Counted from the stretch's first letter, positions 50,047 through 58,326 are shown. The stretch: 64,000 bases of DNA from an uncultured Lachnospiraceae bacterium (GCA_910576535.1 CAJTKK010000013.1:41174-105173), one strand, 5' to 3'. Program-made: numbers and translations. The notes: generated by a model not told the origin, from the sequence alone.

Positions 50047-52722
50047 TTATTTCGCCTCATACCAGTTCTTCCCGGTATGCATATCAATCTCAAGCGTCAC
50101 AGATAAATCGGCCGCTGCCTTCATTTCTTCTTCAAGAACCGCCTTCACCCTTTCTTCTTCCTCCAGCGCCGTTTCTATTAAAAGTTCATCATGCACCTGG
50201 AGGATCAGCTTTGATCTTAGGTTTTCTTCTTTCAGCCTTTTCCATACCCTGATCATAGCAATTTTTATAATGTCAGCCGCTGTTCCCTGTATCGGCGAAT
50301 TCATTGCCACTCTTTCCCCAAAAGAACGTTTCATAAAATTACTGGAAGAAAGCTCCGGCACTGGTCTCCTGCGCCCGAACATAGTGGTGACATAACCATC
50401 CTGTCTGGCATTCTCCACCTGTCTGTCCAAAAACTTTTTCACTTCAGGATAGGTAGCGAAATACTGCTCAATATATTCTGCCGCCTCTTTCCTTGAAATG
50501 CTCAAATCCTGGCTTAGCCCAAAAGAACTGATCCCATATACAATGCCAAAATTCACTGCCTTCGCATTCCGTCTCTGCAAGTCCGTCACCTCTTCAAAAG
50601 GTGTATGAAAGACTTTGGATGCCGTGATCCTATGAATATCCTCATCCATCTTATAGGCTTCAATCAACTGTTCATCTTCCGACATATGAGCCAATACGCG
50701 GAGTTCAATTTGGGAATAATCCGCATCCGTAAACAAAAATCCTTCCTTTGGGACAAAAACCTTCCGTATCAGCCTTCCTAGTTCCATGCGCATGGGAATA
50801 TTCTGCAGATTCGGCTCCGTAGAACTAATCCGTCCCGTTGCCGTAATTGTCTGGTTAAAGGTGCTGTGGATCCGGTCTTCTTCCCCAATATAAGCAGCCA
50901 GCCCTTCTGCATAAGTAGATTTTAATTTGGTCAGGCCCCGGTACTCCAAGATTTCTTCTACCACCGGATAATCCGGAGCCAGTTTGTCCAGTACATCCGC
51001 CGCTGTAGAATATCCGGTTTTTGTCTTTTTCCCCCCGGAAAGCTTCATCTTTTCAAATAAGACCTCCCCTAGCTGTTTCGGGGAATTAATATTAAAATCA
51101 CAGCCCGCCTTCTCATGAATACTTTTCTCCAGCTCCCCGATACGCCCGTTCAAAGCCTCCCCATAAGCGTGCAGTTCATCCGGCTTCACCTTAATGCCTT
51201 CTTTTTCCATATCATATAATACATAAGATAGGGGCATCTCGATCTGTGTCATCAGCCGTTCCATCCCTGTCTCTGTCAGCCTGTCCTGTAAAACCGGGGC
51301 GGCCATCCATTCCACGTAAGCAAGGAAGCAGGCGTATTCCATCACCTTGCGCCCATCCGTTTCCCCTGCTTCCCGGAAAGATGTTTTCCCGAATAACTGT
51401 ACCCGCCCAGGTATCACCAAACCCAGATATTCCGCAGCAATATCCTCCGGCCCATAATCGTTTTTCAAAGGATTCAGCAAATAAGCTGCAATCAATATGT
51501 CAAATAGCCTGTCTGTTCTATCTGCCTGGATATATCTGTATTTCTTTTTCATGTCAAAAGTTACAAACTGTGCGCCGCCGCTGCCATTTTCATCGCCTTC
51601 CCCCTTTACCGCTTCCTCCAGTCTTCCAAGCAGATATTCCTTTTTCAGGAATCCTTCCGGTTTGAGAAAATAAATCTCCTTTTCCCCAAAAGCGAACGCC
51701 ATACCCGCAAAATCCTCTTCTTTTGGGCCATCTTCTATAACATCAAATGCTGCCCTCTCCCCCTCTTTCAGATTTTTCAGCCTTTCAAAAAGTTTCTCCG
51801 CTTCCGCAAAGTCCGTAATTTCCTTAAAATATTCTGTCTGTCTTTGTTCCGTCCCTTTCTTATCAAAACGGCTTAACATATTTTTAAACCCAAGCCGTTT
51901 AAAAATCTTATAAGCTTCCTCTGTATAAAAATCCTTTATCTTAGCCTCTTCAAAACTAAAATCCACCTCACCGTCCACTTTAACTGTAACCAGCGTTTTG
52001 CACAAATCCGCCAGATCCCTGTTCGCAGACAGCGATTCCCTTATTGATTTTTTCGGCACCTCTTCAATATGTTCATAAACCCCCTCTAAAGTGCCAAACT
52101 GGAGCAGCAGATCCGTAGCCGTCTTCTCCCCCACTTTCGGCACTCCCGGTATATTATCCGCAGTATCCCCCATCAGGGCTTTCAGGTCAATAAACTGACC
52201 AGGGGTCATCTGATACTTTTTCTCCACATCTGCAGCATAATAATCCTCTACCTCCGTCCTGCCGCCTTTTGTTTTTGGGATTCTTATTTTAATGCGGGAA
52301 GATGCTACTTGCAGCAAGTCCCGGTCGCCCGAAATCAAGGAAACCTCCATTCCCTCCATTTCCGCCCTCTTTGCCAATGTTCCAAGAATATCATCCGCTT
52401 CCAGACCCGGTTTCTCCACGGTTTTAATACCCATCGCCCTAAGGGTTTCCTTCATTACCGGAACCTGTTCCCGCAGTTCTTCCGGCATCGGTTTTCTTGT
52501 GCCTTTATATTCTTTATAAATTTCATGCCGGAAAGTAGGAGCATGTACGTCAAAAGCCACTGCCAGATATTCCGGTTTTTCTTCATCAAGAATCTTAAAC
52601 ATTATATTTAAAAAACCATAAACGGCATTTGTATGAAGGCCTTCCCCATTGCTCAAATCCGGCACCCCATAGAATGCCCTGTTTAAAATACTATGCCCGT
52701 CAATTAAAACTATCTTGCCCAT
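50047..52722 (-). CDS. polA: DNA polymerase I with inactive 3'-5' exonuclease domain
   Basis: An 891-residue DNA polymerase I. The N-terminal 5' nuclease (about 1-290; KIVLIDGHSILNRAFYG, GDTADNIPGV) is intact. The polymerase domain has motif A DADYSQIELRVLAH, motif B RRNAKAVNFGIVYG and motif C VHDELLIE. In the middle domain the proofreading acidic residues are gone: FDVIED replaces FDTET and the site in the last helix reads ACFLAYVE. So it should not proofread, as in Taq and Bacillus enzymes. Confidence 0.97.
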   Translation of the reverse strand: MGKIVLIDGHSILNRAFYGVPDLSNGEGLHTNAVYGFLNIMFKILDEEKPEYLAVAFDVHAPTFRHEIYKEYKGTRKPMPEELREQVPVMKETLRAMGIKTVEKPGLEADDILGTLAKRAEMEGMEVSLISGDRDLLQVASSRIKIRIPKTKGGRTEVEDYYAADVEKKYQMTPGQFIDLKALMGDTADNIPGVPKVGEKTATDLLLQFGTLEGVYEHIEEVPKKSIRESLSANRDLADLCKTLVTVKVDGEVDFSFEEAKIKDFYTEEAYKIFKRLGFKNMLSRFDKKGTEQRQTEYFKEITDFAEAEKLFERLKNLKEGERAAFDVIEDGPKEEDFAGMAFAFGEKEIYFLKPEGFLKKEYLLGRLEEAVKGEGDENGSGGAQFVTFDMKKKYRYIQADRTDRLFDILIAAYLLNPLKNDYGPEDIAAEYLGLVIPGRVQLFGKTSFREAGETDGRKVMEYACFLAYVEWMAAPVLQDRLTETGMERLMTQIEMPLSYVLYDMEKEGIKVKPDELHAYGEALNGRIGELEKSIHEKAGCDFNINSPKQLGEVLFEKMKLSGGKKTKTGYSTAADVLDKLAPDYPVVEEILEYRGLTKLKSTYAEGLAAYIGEEDRIHSTFNQTITATGRISSTEPNLQNIPMRMELGRLIRKVFVPKEGFLFTDADYSQIELRVLAHMSEDEQLIEAYKMDEDIHRITASKVFHTPFEEVTDLQRRNAKAVNFGIVYGISSFGLSQDLSISRKEAAEYIEQYFATYPEVKKFLDRQVENARQDGYVTTMFGRRRPVPELSSSNFMKRSFGERVAMNSPIQGTAADIIKIAMIRVWKRLKEENLRSKLILQVHDELLIETALEEEERVKAVLEEEMKAAADLSVTLEIDMHTGKNWYEAK

Positions 52723-52743
52723 ATGTCCCCGTCTCCGTCTTTA

Positions 52744-53067
52744 TTACAATACGATGATCAAAACTATAATCGTTATAATCGTTATAATCGCCAAAATTTC
52801 TGTCCCATATACAAAGGCATTCAACATACTGCGCAGCCTCATCCGCCTCTTTTCATCTTCCATCATCCGGTCAAATTCCTTCTGCAAGTCAAAAGTATTT
52901 CCTTCTTCCAGTCTCGCCATTCCCTCAAGGACAAGAAATTGTATGCTTAATTCTTCCTTACACTCCTTGCATCCTTCAATGTGGTTCAAAAATTCCTTCA
53001 GTTCCCTGCTATTCAATTCATGATTTAAAAAGTCCGGTATCCTTTTTATTACCTCTTTACAATCCAT
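52744..53067 (-). CDS. Zinc-finger (zf-HC2) membrane protein, anti-sigma-like
   Basis: A 107-residue protein with an N-terminal zinc-binding motif (H-x3-C-x2-C in HIEGCKECKEE plus an earlier cysteine MDCKE) and a C-terminal membrane helix rich in Ile (ILAIITIITIIVLIIVL). This is the layout of small anti-sigma factors, but no sigma factor gene is adjacent. The helix is encoded by three copies of a 9-bp unit (TATAATCGT). GGGAG precedes the ATG. Confidence 0.8.
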   Translation of the reverse strand: MDCKEVIKRIPDFLNHELNSRELKEFLNHIEGCKECKEELSIQFLVLEGMARLEEGNTFDLQKEFDRMMEDEKRRMRLRSMLNAFVYGTEILAIITIITIIVLIIVL

Positions 53068-53262
53068 AGCAGCTCCCTGGCCTCCTCATAAGTATGTTTC
53101 TTTATCTTATGCCAAAATAGATTCCTATGATATACCCATACATAATGTACTATACACTAAAATTCACTTTTTTGAAAGTATCCTCCCAAAATTAATTAGA
53201 ATTTGCAAAGGATTTTTAAATAGCTTCCGGCAGCGCTGTTTTTATCCCCTGGAAGGCCTTTG

Positions 53263-53297
53263 TATAACAGGAAATTGCCCTGCCGTTTCCTGTTATA
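53263..53297. repeat. Perfect 12-bp inverted repeat in the 397-bp gap between the zinc-finger gene and nagB
   Basis: TATAACAGGAAA and TTTCCTGTTATA are exact complements, separated by 11 bp. A second short stem with a minus-strand T7 tail (AAGTG/CACTT, about 53305-53325) lies beside it. The gap 53068-53464 also holds the nagB terminator, but I see no gene. Role unknown: operator, RNA hairpin or mobile-element remnant. Confidence 0.75.
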
Positions 53298-53407
53298 GAA
53301 AAAAAGTGGCTTTGTCACTTCATGAAAAACCTTCGCCGCTTCAAAAAGAACCTGCGCTTCTTTGTTAATTTATGTGCTTCTGACGAAGGATTTTCCTGTA
53401 AGGCAAG

Positions 53408-53454
53408 AAAAAACGCCATCAGGCTACGCAAGCGTATCCAAATGGCGCTTTTAT
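53408..53454 (-). terminator. Terminator after nagB
   Basis: On the minus strand GCGCCAT and ATGGCGT close a stem with an inner ACGC/GCGT hairpin, followed by TTTTTT, 11 bp after the nagB stop. Confidence 0.8.
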
Positions 53455-53464
53455 TCATTCACGT

Positions 53465-54193
53465 TTATTTTACAAGAGATAATGCCGCTTCATCTGCCAC
53501 TACCGTTACATTTGGGTGAAGCTGGAGAATAGAAGCCTGTACTTTCGGTGTAATCGGGCCAAAGAAAGCATCCCTTACAATCGCTGCCTTATCTTCCCCG
53601 CTGACAACAACAAGCACCGCTTTTGCCTGCATAATCGTCTTAATGCCCATCGTATATGCCTGCTTCGGCACATCGTCATAAGAAGCAAAAAATCTCTTAT
53701 TCGCTTCAATGGTAGAAGGGGTAAGATCTACGCAATGTGTTTCCGGGATAAATTCATCTGCCGGTTCGTTAAATCCTATATGGCCGTTATGCCCAAGCCC
53801 CAAAAGCTGTAAATCAATTCCCCCTACCGATTCAATTACTTTATTGTAATCGGAACATGCCTTATCACTGTCCGGTTCGGTTCCGTCAGGAAGATTGGTA
53901 TTGGCTTTGTCTATATTCACCTTGCTAAAAAGATGTTCATTCATAAAATAATAGTAGCTCTGGTCATTGTCTTTCGTAAGGCCTTTATATTCATCAAGAT
54001 TCACTGACGTTACCTTGGAAAAATCCAAGTCGCCTTTTTCATACCATTCTACCAGTTGCTTATAAGTCCCAATGGGTGTGGATCCAGTTGCGAGCCCTAA
54101 TACGCAGTCCGGTTTCGTAATCACTTGAGCCGAAATAATATTGGCAGCTTTTCTGCTCATATCATCGTAGTCCTTCGTTTTAATTATCCTCAT
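53465..54193 (-). CDS. nagB: Glucosamine-6-phosphate deaminase
   Basis: Converts glucosamine-6-phosphate to fructose-6-phosphate and ammonia. The 242-residue protein has VLGLATGSTPIGTYK, VNLDEYKGL and the active-site loop LLGLGHNGHIGFNEP. AGGAG lies 6 nt before the ATG. nagA is not present. It follows ptsH after a hairpin, so amino sugars entering by PTS are a plausible source. Confidence 0.96.
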   Translation of the reverse strand: MRIIKTKDYDDMSRKAANIISAQVITKPDCVLGLATGSTPIGTYKQLVEWYEKGDLDFSKVTSVNLDEYKGLTKDNDQSYYYFMNEHLFSKVNIDKANTNLPDGTEPDSDKACSDYNKVIESVGGIDLQLLGLGHNGHIGFNEPADEFIPETHCVDLTPSTIEANKRFFASYDDVPKQAYTMGIKTIMQAKAVLVVVSGEDKAAIVRDAFFGPITPKVQASILQLHPNVTVVADEAALSLVK

Positions 54194-54282
54194 TCTTTCT
54201 CCTATCTGCGCATTTGCTGCGCTTATCCTTTTTTATGTTTCAATGATTCTGCAAATACATTCCTGATTTCCTTAAGCCTAAA

Positions 54283-54310
54283 TATCGGAAGCCCAAAAGA
54301 GCTTCCGATA
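54283..54310 (-). terminator. Hairpin between ptsH and nagB
   Basis: TATCGGAAGC and GCTTCCGATA form a perfect 10-bp stem with an 8-nt loop, followed on the minus strand by only TTT. It probably ends or attenuates the ptsH transcript before nagB. Confidence 0.6.
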
Positions 54311-54369
54311 GGTCAGCAATACGAATATGGCAAAACCCAGATCCATATTAGTTCATTTTAAAAATAAAT

Positions 54370-54627
54370 CTATAAATTCTCTTCAAAGAACTTTTTAAGA
54401 GCTGCAATTGCTTCTGCCTCGTCAGGCCCTTCCGCCCTGCATGTCACTGTTGTGCCTTTTTTTGCACCGGCGCCCATAAGAGCCATGATTTTCTTTGCAT
54501 CTGCTTTTTTTGACCCTGTGTCCACTGTAATTGCGCTCTTAAAAGGTGCAGCCAATTTCACCAGCAGCCCTGCAGGTCTTGCATGAATTCCCAACTCGTC
54601 TTTGATTGTGTACTTGAACTCCTGCAT
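54370..54627 (-). CDS. ptsH: Phosphocarrier protein HPr
   Basis: An 85-residue HPr carrying phosphate from Enzyme I to PTS EIIA domains. The active histidine is His15 in LGIHARPAG. The regulatory serine normally at position 46 is replaced: the segment reads DAKKIMALMG with Lys46. Hence HPr kinase could not phosphorylate it there, and CcpA-type signalling through this protein is unlikely. AAGGAG precedes the ATG. ptsI is not adjacent. A RAT/terminator leader lies upstream. Confidence 0.95.
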   Translation of the reverse strand: MQEFKYTIKDELGIHARPAGLLVKLAAPFKSAITVDTGSKKADAKKIMALMGAGAKKGTTVTCRAEGPDEAEAIAALKKFFEENL

Positions 54628-54889
54628 AATATAATTCTCCTTTCTTTCTTCCTTTTTCCAAGGATTCTATAGCAACTTTCCATTACTACCATTTTCCGCT
54701 TCTGCTGCAATCGCTTAGCAGTCATCTTCTTCCGTTTTCATCCCGCCCGCTTGCTTCCTAAACCCGTTTTTACTTCTGGTCGCCTGCAGACGAATCAATA
54801 TTATTATGAATTATTTTACCCGCTTTCATACTTCCTGCCCGGAAAACCTATCATTGTTTCCGGATAATTCCATAAAAATCCTATGTAGT

Positions 54890-54952
54890 AAAAAAACCAC
54901 ACTTTATAAATTAATCTTCCCCTCACATGATTAACTTATAAAATCCGGTTTT
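54890..54952 (-). terminator. Leader terminator upstream of ptsH, overlapping the RAT
   Basis: On the minus strand AAAACC-GGAT-TTTATAAGTTAATC pairs with GATTAATTTATAAA-GTGT-GGTTTT over about 20 of 24 positions, with a 12-nt loop and a T7 run. It lies about 60 nt after the predicted start site. The first arm shares AAAACC with the RAT, so the two structures exclude each other. Confidence 0.85.
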
Positions 54953-54974
54953 GCCTGCTTTCCAGTAACGATGC
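54945..54974 (-). promoter_or_regulatory. RAT-type ribonucleic antiterminator for a BglG/LicT-family protein
   Basis: On the minus strand the RNA contains GTTACTG-GAAA-GCAGGCAAAACC, which matches the core of LicT/BglG antiterminator targets (GTTACTG...GCAGGCAAAACC). The 5' end is GCATC instead of the common GGATT, so the lower stem is weaker. Binding of a PRD antiterminator would prevent the overlapping terminator and turn on ptsH. No such regulator gene is intact in the window. Confidence 0.7.
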
Positions 54975-55017
54975 TATACTTCCATTTCATAATCCTGCCG
55001 GTTCACTATCTGGGTAT

Positions 55018-55046
55018 ATAATAACAATTTATACAATTTCTGTCAA
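55018..55046 (-). promoter_or_regulatory. Sigma-A promoter of the ptsH leader
   Basis: Minus strand TTGACA (55041-55046), 17 bp, TATTAT (55018-55023). Transcription would start near 55011, place the RAT at about +37 to +66, the terminator at about +59 to +121, and ptsH about 385 nt downstream. The 260 bp between terminator and ptsH show one more hairpin (CCGGAAA/TTTTCCGG) but no gene. Confidence 0.8.
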
Positions 55047-55092
55047 GTAAATAAAATGTCTTTTTGTATTTATTGTTGTATTTCTCATTCTT

Positions 55093-55121
55093 TTGACAAA
55101 TTCTATTATGCAATTTATATA
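55093..55121 (+). promoter_or_regulatory. Divergent plus-strand promoter without a gene
   Basis: TTGACA (55093-55098), 17 bp, TATATA (55116-55121) on the plus strand, 46 bp from the ptsH promoter. No open frame follows; a transcript would run into the tRNA-Leu terminator region antisense. In this AT-rich stretch chance similarity is possible. Confidence 0.4.
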
Positions 55122-55243
55122 TTCCAAAGTTACTTTTTCATCTTCTTGTTCTATCAACTCTTTCTGTACTAAAATAAAAAAGCAAACGCTCCATACCTAA
55201 ATTTTACTTTTCTTTTTTATTTGTTAAGAATCAAGCTTAACAA

Positions 55244-55291
55244 ATAAAAAAGGTCTGAAACGCACCAGTCCAACTGGGTTTTCAAACCTTT
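55244..55291 (-). terminator. Terminator after tRNA-Leu
   Basis: Minus strand AAAGGTTTGAAA pairs with TTTCAGACCTTT (one wobble), with an inner CCAGT/ACTGG hairpin and a T6 run after it. Confidence 0.88.
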
Positions 55292-55297
55292 TCCTAC

Positions 55298-55380
55298 TGC
55301 CGGCGATGGGACTTGAACCCATACGTGGTTGCCCACAACAGATTTTGAGTCTGCCTCGTCTGCCATTCCGACACGCCGGC
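55298..55380 (-). tRNA. tRNA-Leu (anticodon CAA)
   Basis: Minus strand class II tRNA. The acceptor stem is GCCGGCG/CGCCGGC, the anticodon stem is GCAGA/TCTGT with loop CTCAAAA giving anticodon CAA, a long variable arm (TGTGGGCAACCACG) follows, and the T-arm contains GGTTCAAGTCC. Discriminator is A. CCA is not encoded. Confidence 0.93.
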
Positions 55381-55447
55381 CAATTTCTATTTTCTATTTC
55401 AGACCTTATATACCAGCTGCCTTGCCAATCACTAACAGCCGAGTTAT

Positions 55448-55476
55448 ATAATACCATACCCGGCTGATATTGACAA
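55448..55476 (-). promoter_or_regulatory. Sigma-A promoter of tRNA-Leu
   Basis: Minus strand -35 TTGTCA (55471-55476), 17 bp, -10 TATTAT (55448-55453), about 65 bp before the tRNA 5' end and immediately after the lysA stop. Confidence 0.7.
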
Positions 55477-55483
55477 GCATTTT

Positions 55484-56761
55484 TTAAAATTCTTTTTTTA
55501 TTTTTTTAAAAATATCCAAACAATCAAAGGTTGCAAAATAATCCTCCGGCGTCTCTGCCCTGCGGATCATCTGTACTTCCCCATTCTCTTTCAGCAGCAG
55601 TTCCGCTGATTTCAGCTTTCCATTATAATTATAACCCATAGCAAACCCGTGCGCGCCCGTATCATGGATCACAAGATAATCCCCTTTCTCAATTTCCGGC
55701 AGCATTCTGTCTACAGCAAATTTATCATTATTCTCACACAAAGACCCCACAATATCATATTTGTTGCAGCAAGGCTCTTCTTCCTTTCCAAGCACTGTAA
55801 TATGATGATACGCGCCATACATAGCCGGTCTCATCAAATTAACAGCACAGGCATCCACGCCAATGTATTCTTTATAAGTATGTTTTTCATGGATTGCCTT
55901 TGTTACCAGCTCCCCATAAGGTCCCATCATAAACCGTCCCATTTCTGTATAAATAGCAACCTCATCCATTCCTGCGGGAACCAGGGTTTCCTCATATACT
56001 TTCCTAACGCCTTCTCCCACTGCATAAATATCATTTCCTGTCTGTCCGGGCTGATAAGGGATTCCCACACCGCCGGAAAGATTAATAAACTTAATATCCG
56101 CACCCGTTTCCTTTTTTAGCTGGACAGCCATTTCAAACAACTGTTTTGCCAATGCCGGATAATATTCATTCGTCACCGTATTGCTTGCCAAAAATGCATG
56201 AATCCCAAAATTCTTCACTCCCTTTTCTTTTAGCATCCGGAAACCTTCAAACATCTGTTCTCTCGTAAACCCATACTTTGCATCCCCCGGATTATCCATA
56301 ATTCCATTGCTCATTGTGAATATTCCTCCCGGATTATACCGGCAGCTCAAAGTTTCGGGAAGTTTTCCCAGAATGTTTTCCAGAAAAGCAATATGGGTAA
56401 TGTCATCTAAATTAATAATTGCCCCCAGTTTCGCCGCATACGCATATTCCTCTGCCGGAGTCTCATTGGAGGAAAACATAATATCCTCCCCTTCCGCTCC
56501 TATTGCCTTACTAAGCATCAGTTCCGTCATGGAAGAACAATCGCACCCGCAGCCATATTCTTTAAGGATCTTCATTAAATATGGGTTCGGAGCCGCTTTT
56601 ACGGCAAAATATTCCTTAAAACCTTTATTCCAGGCAAAAGCCTCTTTCACAGCCTGCGCATTTTCCCGGATGCCCTTTTCGTCATAAATATGAAAAGGGG
56701 TAGGATAATCCTTCACAATCCTCTCTATCATATCCTTAGTTACAAATGCTTTTTTATTCAT
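55484..56761 (-). CDS. lysA: Diaminopimelate decarboxylase
   Basis: PLP enzyme of alanine-racemase fold that decarboxylates meso-diaminopimelate to lysine. The PLP lysine is Lys55 in YFAVKAAPNPYLMK; other features are LSGGVGIPYQPG and SLCENNDKFA, the loop with the conserved cysteine from the other subunit. The start at 56761 is preferred because AGGAG lies 8 nt upstream; it overlaps the regulator gene by 8 bp, so the two are translationally coupled. Related decarboxylases act on carboxynorspermidine, so substrate identity is likely but not certain. Confidence 0.9.
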   Translation of the reverse strand: MNKKAFVTKDMIERIVKDYPTPFHIYDEKGIRENAQAVKEAFAWNKGFKEYFAVKAAPNPYLMKILKEYGCGCDCSSMTELMLSKAIGAEGEDIMFSSNETPAEEYAYAAKLGAIINLDDITHIAFLENILGKLPETLSCRYNPGGIFTMSNGIMDNPGDAKYGFTREQMFEGFRMLKEKGVKNFGIHAFLASNTVTNEYYPALAKQLFEMAVQLKKETGADIKFINLSGGVGIPYQPGQTGNDIYAVGEGVRKVYEETLVPAGMDEVAIYTEMGRFMMGPYGELVTKAIHEKHTYKEYIGVDACAVNLMRPAMYGAYHHITVLGKEEEPCCNKYDIVGSLCENNDKFAVDRMLPEIEKGDYLVIHDTGAHGFAMGYNYNGKLKSAELLLKENGEVQMIRRAETPEDYFATFDCLDIFKKIKKEF

Positions 56762-57470
56762 TGCCATTTTCTCCTTTGCCTATCTCAATTAGTTTAATCT
56801 CATTTCTAAGAGCCTCTTTCAAAACATTGACAAAATTCTTCTGCCCGGAATAAAGACATGTATCCGTCTTTTTTCCTTCAATGTCCCCAGTCAGTACATA
56901 CATAGAATCAATAATCAGGCGTATTTGCATCTCTCTTTTATCCGTGAGGTATAGAATCACATTTTTTACCTCGATTTCTTTATCTGTAATCAATACCAGC
57001 TTGATATTCCGCCCCGCCGCATCTTCCAGTTCCTCCTGGATACTTTTCAGAAAAATACCAGGGGCGGAAAGATAGATGCGGTATTCTGCCTTTCCAAGCA
57101 TCGCCAGAATCTTGTTTTTTATATTGGACGCCCCCTCAATAGTAATATACCCGTCCGGCGCGTCCGTTGCCGCAGGCATATTCTCTGCCAGGAAATCCCT
57201 GTCCTTCATCAAAGCCCTGATCTTGCTGCTGCAAAACTCATCTACCGGAACTGCCGCATATTTACTGGGGCTTCCTTCCATCAAATACGCAGCGCCCATT
57301 TCCACCAGCCCTGAAAGACCTCCATAAACATTGGAGCGGGAAATCCCTGTCTGCTTTGACACTTCATACCCCGTCAGCCTGCCTCTTTTATAAAGACATA
57401 AATACAAAGAAGCCTCCTGTCTCGTCATCCCAAACCCCATTAATTTTTCTAATAGATAAGCTTCATCCAT
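56754..57470 (-). CDS. TrmB-family transcriptional regulator
   Basis: A 238-residue regulator with an N-terminal winged HTH (about 1-80; FGMTRQEASLYLCLYKRG, TGISRSNVYGGLSGLVEMG) and a C-terminal PLD-like effector domain typical of TrmB proteins (YRIYLSAPGIFLKSIQEEL). TrmB proteins usually sense sugars in archaea; here it is coupled to lysA, so an amino-acid-linked ligand is inferred. An operator-like palindrome overlaps its own promoter. Confidence 0.85.
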   Translation of the reverse strand: MDEAYLLEKLMGFGMTRQEASLYLCLYKRGRLTGYEVSKQTGISRSNVYGGLSGLVEMGAAYLMEGSPSKYAAVPVDEFCSSKIRALMKDRDFLAENMPAATDAPDGYITIEGASNIKNKILAMLGKAEYRIYLSAPGIFLKSIQEELEDAAGRNIKLVLITDKEIEVKNVILYLTDKREMQIRLIIDSMYVLTGDIEGKKTDTCLYSGQKNFVNVLKEALRNEIKLIEIGKGENGNE

Positions 57471-57479
57471 TTTTCTTCC

Positions 57480-57531
57480 CTATAGTGTTCCTTTCTGGAA
57501 ACACTATAGTCCTTCTTTCCTGTTTTGTCAA
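57480..57531 (-). promoter_or_regulatory. Promoter plus palindromic operator of the TrmB-like regulator/lysA operon
   Basis: Minus strand -35 TTGACA (57526-57531), 17 bp, -10 TATAGT (57503-57508). A perfect inverted repeat, CTATAGTGTT (57480-57489) and AACACTATAG (57500-57509), covers the -10 box and the start point, with a 10-bp centre. This is a typical autorepression layout. Confidence 0.85.
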
Positions 57532-57590
57532 GCATCATTTATAAAAATACTGTTATGCATCGGATCCTGGATGCCCGTACCTTATTATAG

Positions 57591-57647
57591 AAAAACGCCA
57601 ATACATAAAAGCCGGAATATTGCTTTCTTGTATTGGCGTTTTTTTAT
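57591..57647. terminator. Strong bidirectional terminator after ung
   Basis: AAAAACGCCAATACA and TGTATTGGCGTTTTT are perfect 15-bp complements with a 23-nt loop, and T-runs on both strands. It starts 1 bp after the ung stop. Confidence 0.92.
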
Positions 57648-57648
57648 T

Positions 57649-58326
57649 TTAAATATCATCAATCTGCCAGTCCACAGGTTCCACCCCATGTTCTGTCAAA
57701 AATTCATTCGCTTTACTAAAATGCCTGCATCCAAAAAACCCCCGGTAAGCTGACAGCGGGCTAGGATGTGGAGCTTTCAAAATGAAATGTTCTGGATTTG
57801 TCAGCATGGACGCTTTACTTTGCGCCGGCCTTCCCCACAAAAAATAGACAATTGGGCGATTCTGGGCATTTAAAGCTTCAATTACCGCATCCGTAAACAT
57901 TTCCCAGCCTTTTCCCTGGTGCGAGTTTGCCTGATGCGCCCTGACCGTAAGAACTGTATTTAACAGCAGTACCCCTTGATCCGCCCACTTCTTTAAAAAG
58001 CCATTGTTAGGTATCCGACAGCCTAAATCATCATGCAGCTCCTGATAAATGTTCTGCAAAGAAGGCGGGATATCCTTTTGGTCCGGCAGCACGGAAAAAC
58101 TCAAACCATGAGCCTGACGTACATTATGATAGGGATCCTGGCCCAGCAACAATACCTTTACCTTACTTAACGGAGTAAAATGAAAGGCATTGAAAATATC
58201 ATCTGCCGGCGGATAGACGACCGCTTTGCTGTATTCGCTTTGCACAAAGTCAAAAAGCTGCCTATAATATGGCTTGGAAAATTCAGGTTTCAACGCATCC
58301 AGCCAGTCATTCTGAATCATTGCCAT
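57649..58326 (-). CDS. ung: Uracil-DNA glycosylase
   Basis: Removes uracil from DNA in base-excision repair. The 225-residue family 1 enzyme has the water-activating motif LLGQDPYHN (Asp64) and the DNA-intercalating HPSPLSAYRGF near the C-terminus. AAGGAG is 9 nt before the ATG. It follows hisF by 23 bp, so probably shares its transcript. Confidence 0.97.
   Translation of the reverse strand: MAMIQNDWLDALKPEFSKPYYRQLFDFVQSEYSKAVVYPPADDIFNAFHFTPLSKVKVLLLGQDPYHNVRQAHGLSFSVLPDQKDIPPSLQNIYQELHDDLGCRIPNNGFLKKWADQGVLLLNTVLTVRAHQANSHQGKGWEMFTDAVIEALNAQNRPIVYFLWGRPAQSKASMLTNPEHFILKAPHPSPLSAYRGFFGCRHFSKANEFLTEHGVEPVDWQIDDI

Noticed and set aside
53322..53519. A 65-codon plus-strand frame in the nagB downstream gap
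   Set aside because: No ribosome-binding site, crosses the nagB terminator and runs antisense into nagB.
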